Below, in pieces: positions 44,224 through 52,775 of a stretch of 55,482 bases of DNA. The translations under genes were made by a program, and so were the position numbers. Source of the stretch: Candidatus Omnitrophota bacterium (GTDB lineage: Bacteria > Omnitrophota > Gorgyraeia > Zapsychrales > Zapsychraceae). The notes under the pieces were generated by a model, which ran no database searches, was not told the DNA's origin, and saw only the letters and a list, made by a program, of their open reading frames with translations. Numbering within the stretch: the stretch's first letter is position 1; the number at the start of each line of letters is the position of its first letter. The stretch is taken from positions 1 to 55,482 of the forward strand of contig JAGOSC010000008.1 in NCBI GenBank assembly GCA_018062515.1, written 5' to 3'.

Positions 44224-44251
44224 ATGATAACTTAAGAATTCTTTTTGTCAA
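44224..44251 (-). promoter_or_regulatory. Sigma70-like promoter before the DUF6580 gene
   Basis: TTGACA (44246-44251) and TATCAT (44224-44229) are separated by 16 bp on the minus strand. The predicted start falls a few bases before the ATG at 44204, giving a very short leader. The ATG at 44225 falls in the -10 box and so would not be translated from this promoter. Confidence 0.65.
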
Positions 44252-44256
44252 GGCTT

Positions 44257-45321
44257 TTACCGATGCCATTTCTCTGCGTTATTGTCATAAATCTGTTGAA
44301 TCGTGTCTTTGAGGCTAAACCTCTGCTGCCACTGCGGGTAATGCTCCTGAAATTTTCCCAAATGGCTGATGTACCAGATATGATCGCCGCTTCTGTTCTG
44401 GTCGCTAAGAGAATAGTTCATTTTTTTGCTCGAAATTTCTTCGCAAAGCTTTATGGCTTCTAAAACCGAACAGCTATTCTGTCGGCCTCCGCCCATATTA
44501 TAAACTTCCGCCACTCTTGGATTTTGATAAACATGCCAAAACGCGTTTATAAAATCATAACTGTGAATATTGTCCCGAACCTGTTTTCCTTTATATCCGA
44601 AGATGGTGTATTTATCGCCCGTTACGCAACACTTCATTAAATACGCCAAAAATCCGTGAAGCTGCGCTCCGGAATGATTCGGCCCCGTCAAGCATCCGCC
44701 GCGAAAACATACCGTTTTCATATCAAAATACCGTCCATACTCCTGAACAAGAATATCGGCCGCGACTTTGGACGCTCCAAATAAGGAATGTTTGGATTGA
44801 TCAATACTCATACTCTCGTCGATACCATTGTAAAATTTATGATCTGCTTTGATTTCCCATCGAGTATCGAGTTCATTCAACGGCAAATCATTTGGCTTAT
44901 CCCCATAAACTTTATTCGTACTGCAAAATTCGAATACAGCTTGAGGACAATGCCGGCGGGTTAATTCAAGCAAATTGAGTGTACCGTTAGCGTTGACGCT
45001 AAAGTCGGTGAACGGTTCTTTGGCAGCCCAATCATGCGAAGGCTGAGCTGCCGTATGAATAATCACCTTTATATCTTTTTTATATTCTTTAAATACTTTC
45101 TCCAGATCCTGAACATCGCGGATATCAATATTTTTTTGAATATATCCAGGAATCTTTTCCTGAAGGCGCTGATTATTCCAGGTGGTGGATGCTTCGGCTC
45201 CAAAAAAATAACGGCGCATATCATTATCAATCCCAACGACGGTAAATCCTTTCTCGGCGAAAAATTCAACCGCTTCTGAACCAATTAAACCACCCGCACC
45301 AGTGATTAAAGCTATATCCAT
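44257..45321 (-). CDS. CDP-tyvelose/paratose 2-epimerase-like SDR
   Basis: A 354-residue extended SDR. The start IALITGAGGLIGSEAVEFF binds NAD; IIHTAAQPSHDWAA and DQSKHSLFGASKVAAD are close to the segments typical of CDP-paratose 2-epimerase (RfbE/Tyv), including the Tyr-free FGASK site of that group, and FRGGCLTGPNHSG and HGFLAYLMKC follow. It is 9 bp after the methionine-synthase fragment, so the two are in one transcript, although they share no obvious pathway. No other CDP-hexose genes (ascarylose, abequose) appear in the window. Confidence 0.82.
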   Translation of the reverse strand: MDIALITGAGGLIGSEAVEFFAEKGFTVVGIDNDMRRYFFGAEASTTWNNQRLQEKIPGYIQKNIDIRDVQDLEKVFKEYKKDIKVIIHTAAQPSHDWAAKEPFTDFSVNANGTLNLLELTRRHCPQAVFEFCSTNKVYGDKPNDLPLNELDTRWEIKADHKFYNGIDESMSIDQSKHSLFGASKVAADILVQEYGRYFDMKTVCFRGGCLTGPNHSGAQLHGFLAYLMKCCVTGDKYTIFGYKGKQVRDNIHSYDFINAFWHVYQNPRVAEVYNMGGGRQNSCSVLEAIKLCEEISSKKMNYSLSDQNRSGDHIWYISHLGKFQEHYPQWQQRFSLKDTIQQIYDNNAEKWHR

Positions 45322-45330
45322 AAAATATTC

Positions 45331-46854
45331 CTACCTCTTTATATAATTCAAATGCATAAGCAATTGCTGTTCAACTTGCTCCACTTCAACATTTTTTCGT
45401 CGTGCATAATCTTCCACCTGATCGCGTCCAATCGTCCCCAGCCAAAAATATTTGGACTGCGGATGAGAAAAATAAAATCCGCAAATCGATGCCGCCGGTG
45501 ACATTGCATATGACTTACTTAAGTTGATGCCGATATTTTTTCTAACATCCAACAGTTTAAATAACATTTCTTTTTCGCTGTGCTCGGGACACGCAGGATA
45601 ACCTGGCGCTGGGCGTATTCCCTGAAAAAGACAGCGGAACATATCTTCTTTGATCAACGTTTCGTCATGGGCATAACCCCAATATTCTTTTCGGACCAAT
45701 TGATGCATGCGTTCAGCAAAGGCTTCGGCTAAACAGTCCGCTAAAACTTTAACCATAATCAAATGATAATCGTCATTGGCCGCGATGAATTCTTTTTCCA
45801 GTTTTTCCAACCCAAATCCGCAGCTAAGAGCAAAGGCGCCGATATAATCTGTCCTTCCTATTTCTTTCGGCGCGATAAAATCCGATATCGCATAATATGG
45901 TTTCCCTTCCTCATGATGGGCTTGCTGGCGTAACGTATGTAAAATATCAAGGACATGTTTTTGACTTCCTTGTTCACTATATATGTGTATGTCATCCCCG
46001 ACGCTGTTAGCAGGGTAAAAACCAATGACCGCCTTTGCGGTTAATAATTTATTTTCTAAAATTCGCTCTAACAATTTTTGAGCATCATCAAAAATCTGTT
46101 TGGCGTCTTGACCGATATCAGGATCTTTAAATATTTGAGGATATTTGCCTTTTAATCCAAAGCCAAGAAAAATCGTCATCCAATCGATTAATTCCGTTAA
46201 ATCTTTTAAGTCAAATTCCTGAAAAATTCTATTCCCTAAAAAAGAGGGCTTGACCGCTTCCGATTGATTCCAAGAAATATGCAGACCCTGCTCTCTCGCT
46301 TCGTCGAGGGGTAATAATTTTTTAGCGGCTTGCTGCTGGATAAATATTGCGGCCAATTGTTTAGATTCGAGGCTTAAAGATTCTTTGAGAAGTTTTCTCG
46401 TTTCGGAATTTAATAATGTACAACAAAGTTCATGGCACGCATATAAATCGCGGACATACATCGTTAAACCGCGCGTATAAAGTGGTGCCACACTATAAGC
46501 TATCATCGACGGGGACATGCCCGGCCCGCCGATCAAAAGATTAATATCTAACCCGCTCGTCTGGAAAGCGCGCGCGATATTTTGTATTTCTCCCAAAGAA
46601 GATGTGAGCATACAGCTCATGCCCACAATATTCGCTTTATGTTGATCGACCGCGTGCAGCAAATCATTAGCGGAGGTAATCATCCCTAAATCGATCACCT
46701 CAAAACGATTGGCCTTAAAAAGAGCTTTGATAACCGTTTTACCAATGTCGTGAACTTCACCGCTGGGCATGGCTAAGATGACTTTTCCTACCGGATTTTC
46801 TTCTTTAACTGATTTCTGAATTAAATGTGTGAATGAAAATGTGTGTGAGTTCAA
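45331..46854 (-). CDS. MetH C-terminal half: B12-binding plus activation domains
   Basis: A 507-residue protein with two parts of cobalamin-dependent methionine synthase. Residues about 23-150 are a B12-binding domain: SGEVHDIGKTVIKAL holds His35, the lower axial ligand (Glu replaces the usual Asp of DxHxxG), then VGMSCMLTSSLGEI and LLIGGPGMS. Residues about 290-505 are the SAM-binding activation domain with RPAPGYPACPEHSEKEMLF. Homocysteine and folate domains, and the helical cap, are absent. So MetH may be split, with the N-terminal half coded elsewhere; it may instead serve another corrinoid methyltransferase. The start is TTG at 46854; no earlier ATG in frame fits. The divergent metF supports the methionine role. 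Confidence 0.82.
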   Translation of the reverse strand: MNSHTFSFTHLIQKSVKEENPVGKVILAMPSGEVHDIGKTVIKALFKANRFEVIDLGMITSANDLLHAVDQHKANIVGMSCMLTSSLGEIQNIARAFQTSGLDINLLIGGPGMSPSMIAYSVAPLYTRGLTMYVRDLYACHELCCTLLNSETRKLLKESLSLESKQLAAIFIQQQAAKKLLPLDEAREQGLHISWNQSEAVKPSFLGNRIFQEFDLKDLTELIDWMTIFLGFGLKGKYPQIFKDPDIGQDAKQIFDDAQKLLERILENKLLTAKAVIGFYPANSVGDDIHIYSEQGSQKHVLDILHTLRQQAHHEEGKPYYAISDFIAPKEIGRTDYIGAFALSCGFGLEKLEKEFIAANDDYHLIMVKVLADCLAEAFAERMHQLVRKEYWGYAHDETLIKEDMFRCLFQGIRPAPGYPACPEHSEKEMLFKLLDVRKNIGINLSKSYAMSPAASICGFYFSHPQSKYFWLGTIGRDQVEDYARRKNVEVEQVEQQLLMHLNYIKR

Positions 46855-46898
46855 TTTGTCCGGGTTACCTTTGGATTGATCTAATGGGGCTTTTTCAC

Positions 46899-46926
46899 TT
46901 GATAAATCTTGATCTTGTCATATGAT
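46899..46926 (+). promoter_or_regulatory. Promoter of metF
   Basis: TTGATA (46899-46904) and TATGAT (46921-46926) with a 16-bp spacer lie about 70 bp upstream of the metF ATG on the plus strand. The start would be near 46933, just before the palindrome at 46940-46957. Confidence 0.6.
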
Positions 46927-46939
46927 ATTTATTGTTAAG

Positions 46940-46957
46940 GAACAGGCATACCTGTTC
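46940..46957. promoter_or_regulatory. Perfect inverted repeat GAACAGG-CATA-CCTGTTC
   Basis: A 7-bp perfect inverted repeat with a 4-nt centre lies in the gap between the divergent metF and MetH-half genes, just after the predicted metF transcription start. It could be an operator for a methionine or B12 regulator, or an RNA hairpin in the metF leader. No family match is claimed. Confidence 0.5.
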
Positions 46958-46996
46958 TCTAACCAACAATACTAACAAAATTACATCCCAATATCT

Positions 46997-47869
46997 ATGG
47001 AAAGAATTAAAGACATATTTAAACATAAAAGTCATACCTATTCGTTTGAGCTTTTCCCCCCCAAAACGGACAAAGGTTACGAGAATTTATTAATGACGAT
47101 TGAAGAATTGGCCGAGATGAACCCGGATTTTATTTCATGTACATACGGAGCCGGCGGCGGAAGCCGTGATAAAACCTTTGATATCGTCGAGCATATTGAA
47201 CAATCGCATAGTATCGTGGGCATGGCCCATTTAACGTGTGTGATGAACACCAAAGACGATATCCGCAATATTATGGAAGATGTTCAATCGCGCGGCATTC
47301 GTAATATTCTAGCATTGCGAGGCGACCCGCCGGTTGATAATAAAAATTGGACACCGACGGATAAGAATTTTCGTTATAGCAGTGAACTAGCCCAGTTTAT
47401 TCGGGATGAATTCAATGAAACATTTGGAATCGCCGTGGCCGGATTTCCGGAAGGGCATGTCTTATGTCCTGATCGGGAAAAAGACGCGGACTTTTTAAAA
47501 ATGAAAATCGACGCCGGGGCGGACTTGATTATTACTCAGCTTTTCTTTAATAATCAGGATTATTTTGATTATGTACAACGATTGCGGAAACGCGGGATTA
47601 CTAATCGGGTTATTCCGGGTATTATTCCCATCACCGATTATAACGCGCTCGTCCGATTTACATCTTTATGCGGAGCAACGATTACACCCGAAGTAAAAGA
47701 AATCTTCGCGCCCATCGCTGATGATAAAGACAGCATACTTAACGCGGGAATTGATTTTTGCATCAAACAATGCGATGAACTTCTCGCCGGAGGAGCGCCG
47801 GGCCTGCATTTTTACACACTGAACAAATCCTATCCGACGTGCGAAATCCTCGACGCTGTACGGATTTAA
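46997..47869 (+). CDS. metF: 5,10-methylenetetrahydrofolate reductase
   Basis: A 290-residue protein, one of the few rightward genes. The N-terminus TYSFELFPPKTDKGYENLL carries the catalytic Glu; DFISCTYGAGGGSRDKTFD and RNILALRGDPPVDN bind FAD and folate, and ADLIITQLFFNNQDYFDYV is the conserved C-terminal site. It reduces methylene-THF to methyl-THF, the methyl donor for cobalamin-dependent methionine synthase, part of which is divergently coded next to it. The ATG at 46997 has no good ribosome site upstream. The promoter and a palindrome lie in the gap. Confidence 0.95.
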   Translation: MERIKDIFKHKSHTYSFELFPPKTDKGYENLLMTIEELAEMNPDFISCTYGAGGGSRDKTFDIVEHIEQSHSIVGMAHLTCVMNTKDDIRNIMEDVQSRGIRNILALRGDPPVDNKNWTPTDKNFRYSSELAQFIRDEFNETFGIAVAGFPEGHVLCPDREKDADFLKMKIDAGADLIITQLFFNNQDYFDYVQRLRKRGITNRVIPGIIPITDYNALVRFTSLCGATITPEVKEIFAPIADDKDSILNAGIDFCIKQCDELLAGGAPGLHFYTLNKSYPTCEILDAVRI

Positions 47870-47896
47870 TTAAACTTTTGCCTATCTATACTCTTT

Positions 47897-48937
47897 TTAC
47901 GACCTTTTCTTCTTCATAGATTTCTTTATCTTTTCTTCAATTTTCTTAAATTCAGCGTCATCCGCCAACATTTCCACTTTTTCTTCTTTCTTCAATCGTT
48001 TTGTGTTAAGCCGTTCATACTGTTCCAAGGCTAAATGATCAGCAACTTCTTTAGCAACCTTTCCGGAATTATTTAAGATATCACGCTCGTTAAACTTAAG
48101 AAATGCATCCAGCTTTTGCCGCCAGTCCCGCATAAATATTTGTTTATGACGCTTGGCCTGATCTTCAGCATAATCCAAATACATGGTCACAATGCGATTA
48201 AGCCCTTCGATTTCCTGAGCGTTAAGATAATTCTTGGCAATCGTCACATCTGTTGGACGGACTTTAGATCCTTTCCATGACGTAAGCCCCATATTGGTCT
48301 TTGAAGCATCAGCGCGTTCGGCAATCAACTCAGCGGCTGTCTTTCCTGAAATAGCAAAATGCAGTTTATTCTGAACAATTCTGAAAAATTCCAGCGTTTC
48401 CTCGGCTTTAGGATCATAGTCAACCGCCAATTTATAAATATCCCGTATTTTCTGATAAAAACGTTTCTCACTTGATCGTATGTCCCTGATACGTTCGAGG
48501 ATTTCATCAAAATAATCAGAACCAATATTCGCCCCTTCCTTGAGGCGCTCATCATCCATGGTAAAACCTTTAACCAAATACTCATTAAGCCGTTGTGTCG
48601 CCCACTGCCGAAACTGTGTGCCACGAACGGAATTAACTCGATACCCAACAGCAATAATGGCCTGCAAATTATAAAACTTACGTGCACGGCTGACCTGTCG
48701 TTTTCCTTCTTTTTGAACTTGTAAGGAATCTTTACAAGTTGCCCCCTCACTCAACTCCCCTTCTGAATAAATAGCTTTTAAATGAATCGTCATATTTTGC
48801 GGTGTCGTCTGAAAAAGCTCTGCCATTGCCGCTTGCGTAAGCCACATATTTTCATTTTCAAGACGGACTTCCAGCTTTACTTCTCCATCCTCGGTCTTAT
48901 ATAAAACCATTTCTGATTTTCTGCTTATTTCGTCCAT
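47897..48937 (-). CDS. RhuM-family protein
   Basis: A 346-residue protein of the RhuM (virulence protein) family. The N-terminal MVLYKTEDGEVKLEVRLENE segment, with WLTQAAMAELFQTTPQNMTI, is a HTH-like start typical of the family; FYNLQAIIAVGYRVNS and GTQFRQWATQRLNEYLVKGF are its strongest signatures. The C-terminal third is charged and lysine-rich. RhuM genes are mobile and often lie near restriction or other defence genes, but none is nearby here. GAGG precedes the ATG. It is convergent to metF (27 bp apart). Function is not established. Confidence 0.88.
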   Translation of the reverse strand: MDEISRKSEMVLYKTEDGEVKLEVRLENENMWLTQAAMAELFQTTPQNMTIHLKAIYSEGELSEGATCKDSLQVQKEGKRQVSRARKFYNLQAIIAVGYRVNSVRGTQFRQWATQRLNEYLVKGFTMDDERLKEGANIGSDYFDEILERIRDIRSSEKRFYQKIRDIYKLAVDYDPKAEETLEFFRIVQNKLHFAISGKTAAELIAERADASKTNMGLTSWKGSKVRPTDVTIAKNYLNAQEIEGLNRIVTMYLDYAEDQAKRHKQIFMRDWRQKLDAFLKFNERDILNNSGKVAKEVADHLALEQYERLNTKRLKKEEKVEMLADDAEFKKIEEKIKKSMKKKRS

Positions 48938-49025
48938 CTATAAAACCTCATAATATAAAATCATTTAACCCCACGGTTGAATAAATCCTTCATATTGTCC
49001 CCGCGAAGGGTGCTGAAAATATGTG

Positions 49026-50996
49026 TTAAATCACCCGTTCATTCCCACCGTCTATAGGAATCTGAGCGCCGGTTGTTTTTGAAAAAACGGGACCTGCCAT
49101 CGTGGTAACCAGACGAGCGACGTCCCGGGAGGTAATTTCAGTCTTCAGTAAATTATTTGTTTTATATTCCTCGACAGTAATACCATAACTTTTAGCGCGT
49201 TTGTTAAGAACCTCGTCGGTCCAGATAGCCGTATCAAAAACAGCGTTGGGATGAACAACGTTGACGCGAATTTTATCAGCCGCTAATTCCAAAGCAGCAA
49301 CTCGCGCTAATTGAGTCAACCCCGCTTTAGGTACAGAATACGCGGATACACCTGGGCCGGGCGCGGCTACATTCTTAGACGCAATAATGATGATGGTCGG
49401 ATCAATTCCCTTTTCCAAGAATTTGATGCTATGTTTGATGAGCCATTGATGACTCGATAAGTTCACATCGAGACTTTTATCCCAAGTCTTTTTGTTTAAT
49501 TGATTAATTCGCTCGCTGGCAGGAAATATACCCGCATTGCTGACGATAATATCCAAACCGCCGAATGTTAATACAGTCTCTTCTATCGCTTTTTGTAAGG
49601 CAAGTTCATCGGTGACATCGACAACCAAATTAAGAATTTCTCGTCGATTGAACACCGTTTTTAAATGTAGATCAATATCTAAGGCCGCGACAACGGCTCC
49701 TTCCTGAACAAATTGTTCGACACACGCCCGGCCAATACCGCTGGCCGCACCGGTGACTAAAACAATTTTGCCCTGAAATAATGGTGACTTTGAAGACTTG
49801 GACAACTTGGCCTGTTCCAATACCCAATATTCCATGTCGAACAAATCTTTAGGACTAAGCGCTCGCCATCCGCCGAGACTTTCAGCGTTGCTTATCGCCT
49901 TCGTCGTATGACGTTTAATATCTTCGATAATTCTAACTTCTTCCAATGACGTACCAAAGGCTAATGTTCCGACGGACGGCCATATGCCCCAGCGCGGAGC
50001 TGTATCTAAACACTTTAATTGAGCATGACCATATTTTTTAAAATATTTCTTATATTCATCCGTAAACTTCTCAATATCCTTTTGTTCATCCGTCGAAATC
50101 ACAACTGGTATTCTTTTGGTACGGATAATATGGTCCGGCGTAAGCGGGCCTTTTTGAGAAATAATTCTCACATCGGGGCAATCAGAGAATTGACGCTGCT
50201 CTACGGAATGATCCAATTTTACCAAGACGGAACAACCTCTTTGCTGACTCACACATCGACGAAGATTAGCTAATTTAACTAAATCAACAGGACTTTCTTT
50301 TTTTGTATAAGCCACTTTCTTGACATGACGCTGAATATAATTCTCGGATTTACTGACAAGTTTAAGCATTTTTTCATAACTTTTCCGCGCATCCTGATCA
50401 AAAGAAAAAACGCCATGATGAAGGAGAATCATTCCCTCACATTTCGACCAATTGAGGCTGCGTGTCATGCGGTAAATCTCTTTCGCTAAAATAAATCCCG
50501 GCATGACATACGGAACGATGAGAACATTAGGACCGTAAATTTCCTTAATCAATTGTTCGCCGTTCGGTGTGTTGGTTAACGTGACAACCGCATCCGCGTG
50601 GGTATGATCAACAAATTTAAAGGGAATAATCGCATGAAGAATTGCTTCCACCGACGGATTCGGGGCATAAGGATCGGTTAGAGCCGTTCGCTGTTCGCGG
50701 ACCATCTGCGTGTCATCGAGTTCATCCAGGCCGGCCATTTTGATTAATGCATCCATACGCACCGGTGCAAACCCTTCTCTCTTAATCGTCGCTAAATCCC
50801 AACCACTGCCCTTCACATATAAAACGTAATCGCGGTCACCTAAAATATTTTTTACCGACGACTTAACGGATGTATTACCGCCGCCGTGCAACACTAAGGA
50901 TGGTTCACGTCCCAACAACTGCGAGGTATAAACGCGTTGACCTAAGTCATCCAGACCAAAATTCTTTGCTTCACTGTCTTTCCATAAACTGTTCAT
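49026..50996 (-). CDS. Bifunctional class II aldolase / short-chain dehydrogenase
   Basis: A 656-residue fusion. Residues 1-390 form a class II aldolase/adducin domain (VLHGGGNTSVKSSVK, then DHTHADAVVTLTN with metal-binding His residues; LLHHGVFSFDQDAR). Residues 400-656 form an SDR: VLVTGAASGIGRACVEQF, NAGIFPA, and YSVPKAGLTQLARVAALELA with Tyr and Lys. The architecture is that of bacterial rhamnulose-1-phosphate aldolase/alcohol dehydrogenase, which cleaves a sugar phosphate to dihydroxyacetone phosphate and lactaldehyde and then oxidises the latter. No rhamnose kinase or isomerase is nearby, so the sugar is unknown. Confidence 0.88.
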   Translation of the reverse strand: MNSLWKDSEAKNFGLDDLGQRVYTSQLLGREPSLVLHGGGNTSVKSSVKNILGDRDYVLYVKGSGWDLATIKREGFAPVRMDALIKMAGLDELDDTQMVREQRTALTDPYAPNPSVEAILHAIIPFKFVDHTHADAVVTLTNTPNGEQLIKEIYGPNVLIVPYVMPGFILAKEIYRMTRSLNWSKCEGMILLHHGVFSFDQDARKSYEKMLKLVSKSENYIQRHVKKVAYTKKESPVDLVKLANLRRCVSQQRGCSVLVKLDHSVEQRQFSDCPDVRIISQKGPLTPDHIIRTKRIPVVISTDEQKDIEKFTDEYKKYFKKYGHAQLKCLDTAPRWGIWPSVGTLAFGTSLEEVRIIEDIKRHTTKAISNAESLGGWRALSPKDLFDMEYWVLEQAKLSKSSKSPLFQGKIVLVTGAASGIGRACVEQFVQEGAVVAALDIDLHLKTVFNRREILNLVVDVTDELALQKAIEETVLTFGGLDIIVSNAGIFPASERINQLNKKTWDKSLDVNLSSHQWLIKHSIKFLEKGIDPTIIIIASKNVAAPGPGVSAYSVPKAGLTQLARVAALELAADKIRVNVVHPNAVFDTAIWTDEVLNKRAKSYGITVEEYKTNNLLKTEITSRDVARLVTTMAGPVFSKTTGAQIPIDGGNERVI

Positions 50997-51005
50997 ATGA
51001 TCTCA

Positions 51006-51593
51006 CTATTCTCGTCGGAGAATCGGTTCTTTCGCGAGCAGCTTGACGTCTAAAATATACGCCGCGCTGCCATCGTCATCGTCCCATGAATTGGTTTGAT
51101 GAACAGATTCCGACGATGATTCGGACATATTTCTAATCCGTACCGATTCCCCTCTTTTATTTTTCTTGGTTATCCAGGGAGTTGTATCTAATAAAATTTG
51201 ATTTAAACGCCAATGGTATATCATTGGCGGAATATCTTTAATCGCATTCAATTCTTCAAAATAATAAAATGGATCTATTCCTAAATAAGCCTCCATTTCT
51301 ATAAAATCACCGACTTGAAATCCATTTTTATTTTCCATTTTAGTATAAGCCAAAAATCCCAGATCAATAATCCAGCATTCTGATCCTACGAAGACGACTT
51401 TGGCTTGGATTCGATTGAGGCCGGAAAAAAGATGTGAGCACATAATTTCAGTTTTTTCCGATTTCTCTATGCGCTTTGAATAAAATTCGACGGCAAAATC
51501 ATAATCTTTTCCCGCCTCAAATTCTTCATAATTCCCATCCCGAATAATCCAGGAATCTAAACCGATTGAATATTCATTTTGAGTATTTGTCAT
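51006..51593 (-). CDS. Protein of unknown function coupled to the GT-C gene
   Basis: I do not recognise this 195-residue protein. It has no signal peptide or membrane segment, is rich in acidic and aromatic residues, and ends with an acidic stretch NSWDDDDGSAAYILDVKLL. ATG 51593 is chosen because it makes an ATGA overlap with the membrane-protein stop at 51590; a start at 51617 would overlap it for 28 bp. The gene ends 9 bp before the aldolase/dehydrogenase start. Translation is probably coupled to the GT-C gene. No function proposed. Confidence 0.6.
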   Translation of the reverse strand: MTNTQNEYSIGLDSWIIRDGNYEEFEAGKDYDFAVEFYSKRIEKSEKTEIMCSHLFSGLNRIQAKVVFVGSECWIIDLGFLAYTKMENKNGFQVGDFIEMEAYLGIDPFYYFEELNAIKDIPPMIYHWRLNQILLDTTPWITKKNKRGESVRIRNMSESSSESVHQTNSWDDDDGSAAYILDVKLLAKEPILRRE

Positions 51594-52774
51594 TGATATA
51601 AACGTGCGTACATCCAAGTGGATACTGTCAAACTGGCACAGCAGAATACAATATAATAAGAATATAAAATATTACCCAAAAATTTGATCCGTCTGGCTTC
51701 GATTAATGTCTTTATGATTAAGTAAAACACAAACGGGGCGTAGAAAAGCGTGATGCGTTGTCCGGTAAATGGATATTTATGCAGAAGTCCTAGAATAATA
51801 AATTCGATAAATAAAACAAAGCTCAGAGATTCTAGCGATACAATCTTAAAATTTTCCTTTTTAAAACTGCCTGCCCCCCAGCGGACAAGCCCATATAAAA
51901 ATAAGGGAATAAAAATCACCGCTGCCCGACGGAAAAACTTTTGCGTTCCCCACCAGAATACGGCATAACGTTTTACTCCCTCACCGAACGTCCCAAAAAA
52001 ACATTTGGCTGATTCCGTGCATAAAAAATAACTTTCCCAATAATTAGACATGGTACCCGACGATGAATGCCGTATATCAAACCAATAGAATAAAATAAGA
52101 CAGACTAAGGAAATAAATCCGTGCAGGATCAAAACACCAATCAGTTTCTTATTTCGGAAAGCCAAATGTAAGAAATTATATACACCTATCCATAAAACAA
52201 AAATACTGGCATAACTAAAGAAAATTAAAAAAGGAATGAAAGCTGAGCTAATCCACAATAAACGGCTAGGCGCTTGATCTTTGAATTGATTCTGAAAATA
52301 AAAAAAAAGCGTGTATAGCCCGACGGTCAAAACATCCATCGAATACGGTTTCAATTCCGCCGAATAATAAACCAACCAGTAACTGCTAACCCAAGAGAAT
52401 AAAAGCAGTCCAACCAGCGTTTGATTTTCCTTGATCTGTGAGAAATAAATTCTTTTCCAAACGAGAAAAGCCGCCGTCATAAACACAAATGAAAAGAAAC
52501 GCAAAGCCACGACATGATTATCAAACAAAAAACTAAACCATTTGACCATGCACAAATGCACTCTCGGAAAGGCTTGCGAAGTATCCAGCGGGCCGAATAA
52601 TTGTACGGAAGTGGACTGAATAATATTCTGATATACAAAATTCTCATCCAGCCACAAAGGCCGTTGAGAAAATAAATGCAGAAGGCATAGAAAAATAAAA
52701 CCGCCCATAAAAATACGATGGGCAGTTTTATTGGCAAATAATGGATCAATATAAGACAGGAACTTACCGGACAT
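51590..52774 (-). CDS. GT39-like membrane glycosyltransferase (GT-C)
   Basis: A 394-residue polytopic protein with about ten hydrophobic segments. After the first, QRPLWLDENFVYQ has the Asp-Glu of the GT-C first loop, and the segment YSAELKPYSMD matches the ARYYSMD-type loop of ArnT/PMT (GT39) relatives. These enzymes move a sugar from a lipid carrier to an acceptor on the periplasmic side. ATG 52774 is used because the gene starts 1 bp after the barrel stop; ATG 52852 adds 26 residues read within that gene. It may act outside the large glycan operon. Confidence 0.72.
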   Translation of the reverse strand: MSGKFLSYIDPLFANKTAHRIFMGGFIFLCLLHLFSQRPLWLDENFVYQNIIQSTSVQLFGPLDTSQAFPRVHLCMVKWFSFLFDNHVVALRFFSFVFMTAAFLVWKRIYFSQIKENQTLVGLLLFSWVSSYWLVYYSAELKPYSMDVLTVGLYTLFFYFQNQFKDQAPSRLLWISSAFIPFLIFFSYASIFVLWIGVYNFLHLAFRNKKLIGVLILHGFISLVCLILFYWFDIRHSSSGTMSNYWESYFLCTESAKCFFGTFGEGVKRYAVFWWGTQKFFRRAAVIFIPLFLYGLVRWGAGSFKKENFKIVSLESLSFVLFIEFIILGLLHKYPFTGQRITLFYAPFVFYLIIKTLIEARRIKFLGNILYSYYIVFCCASLTVSTWMYARLYQ

Positions 52775-52775
52775 A

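Noticed and set aside
46855..46996. SAM, SAH or cobalamin riboswitch in the metF/MetH gap
   Set aside because: None of the conserved aptamer parts are visible; only a promoter and a short palindrome.
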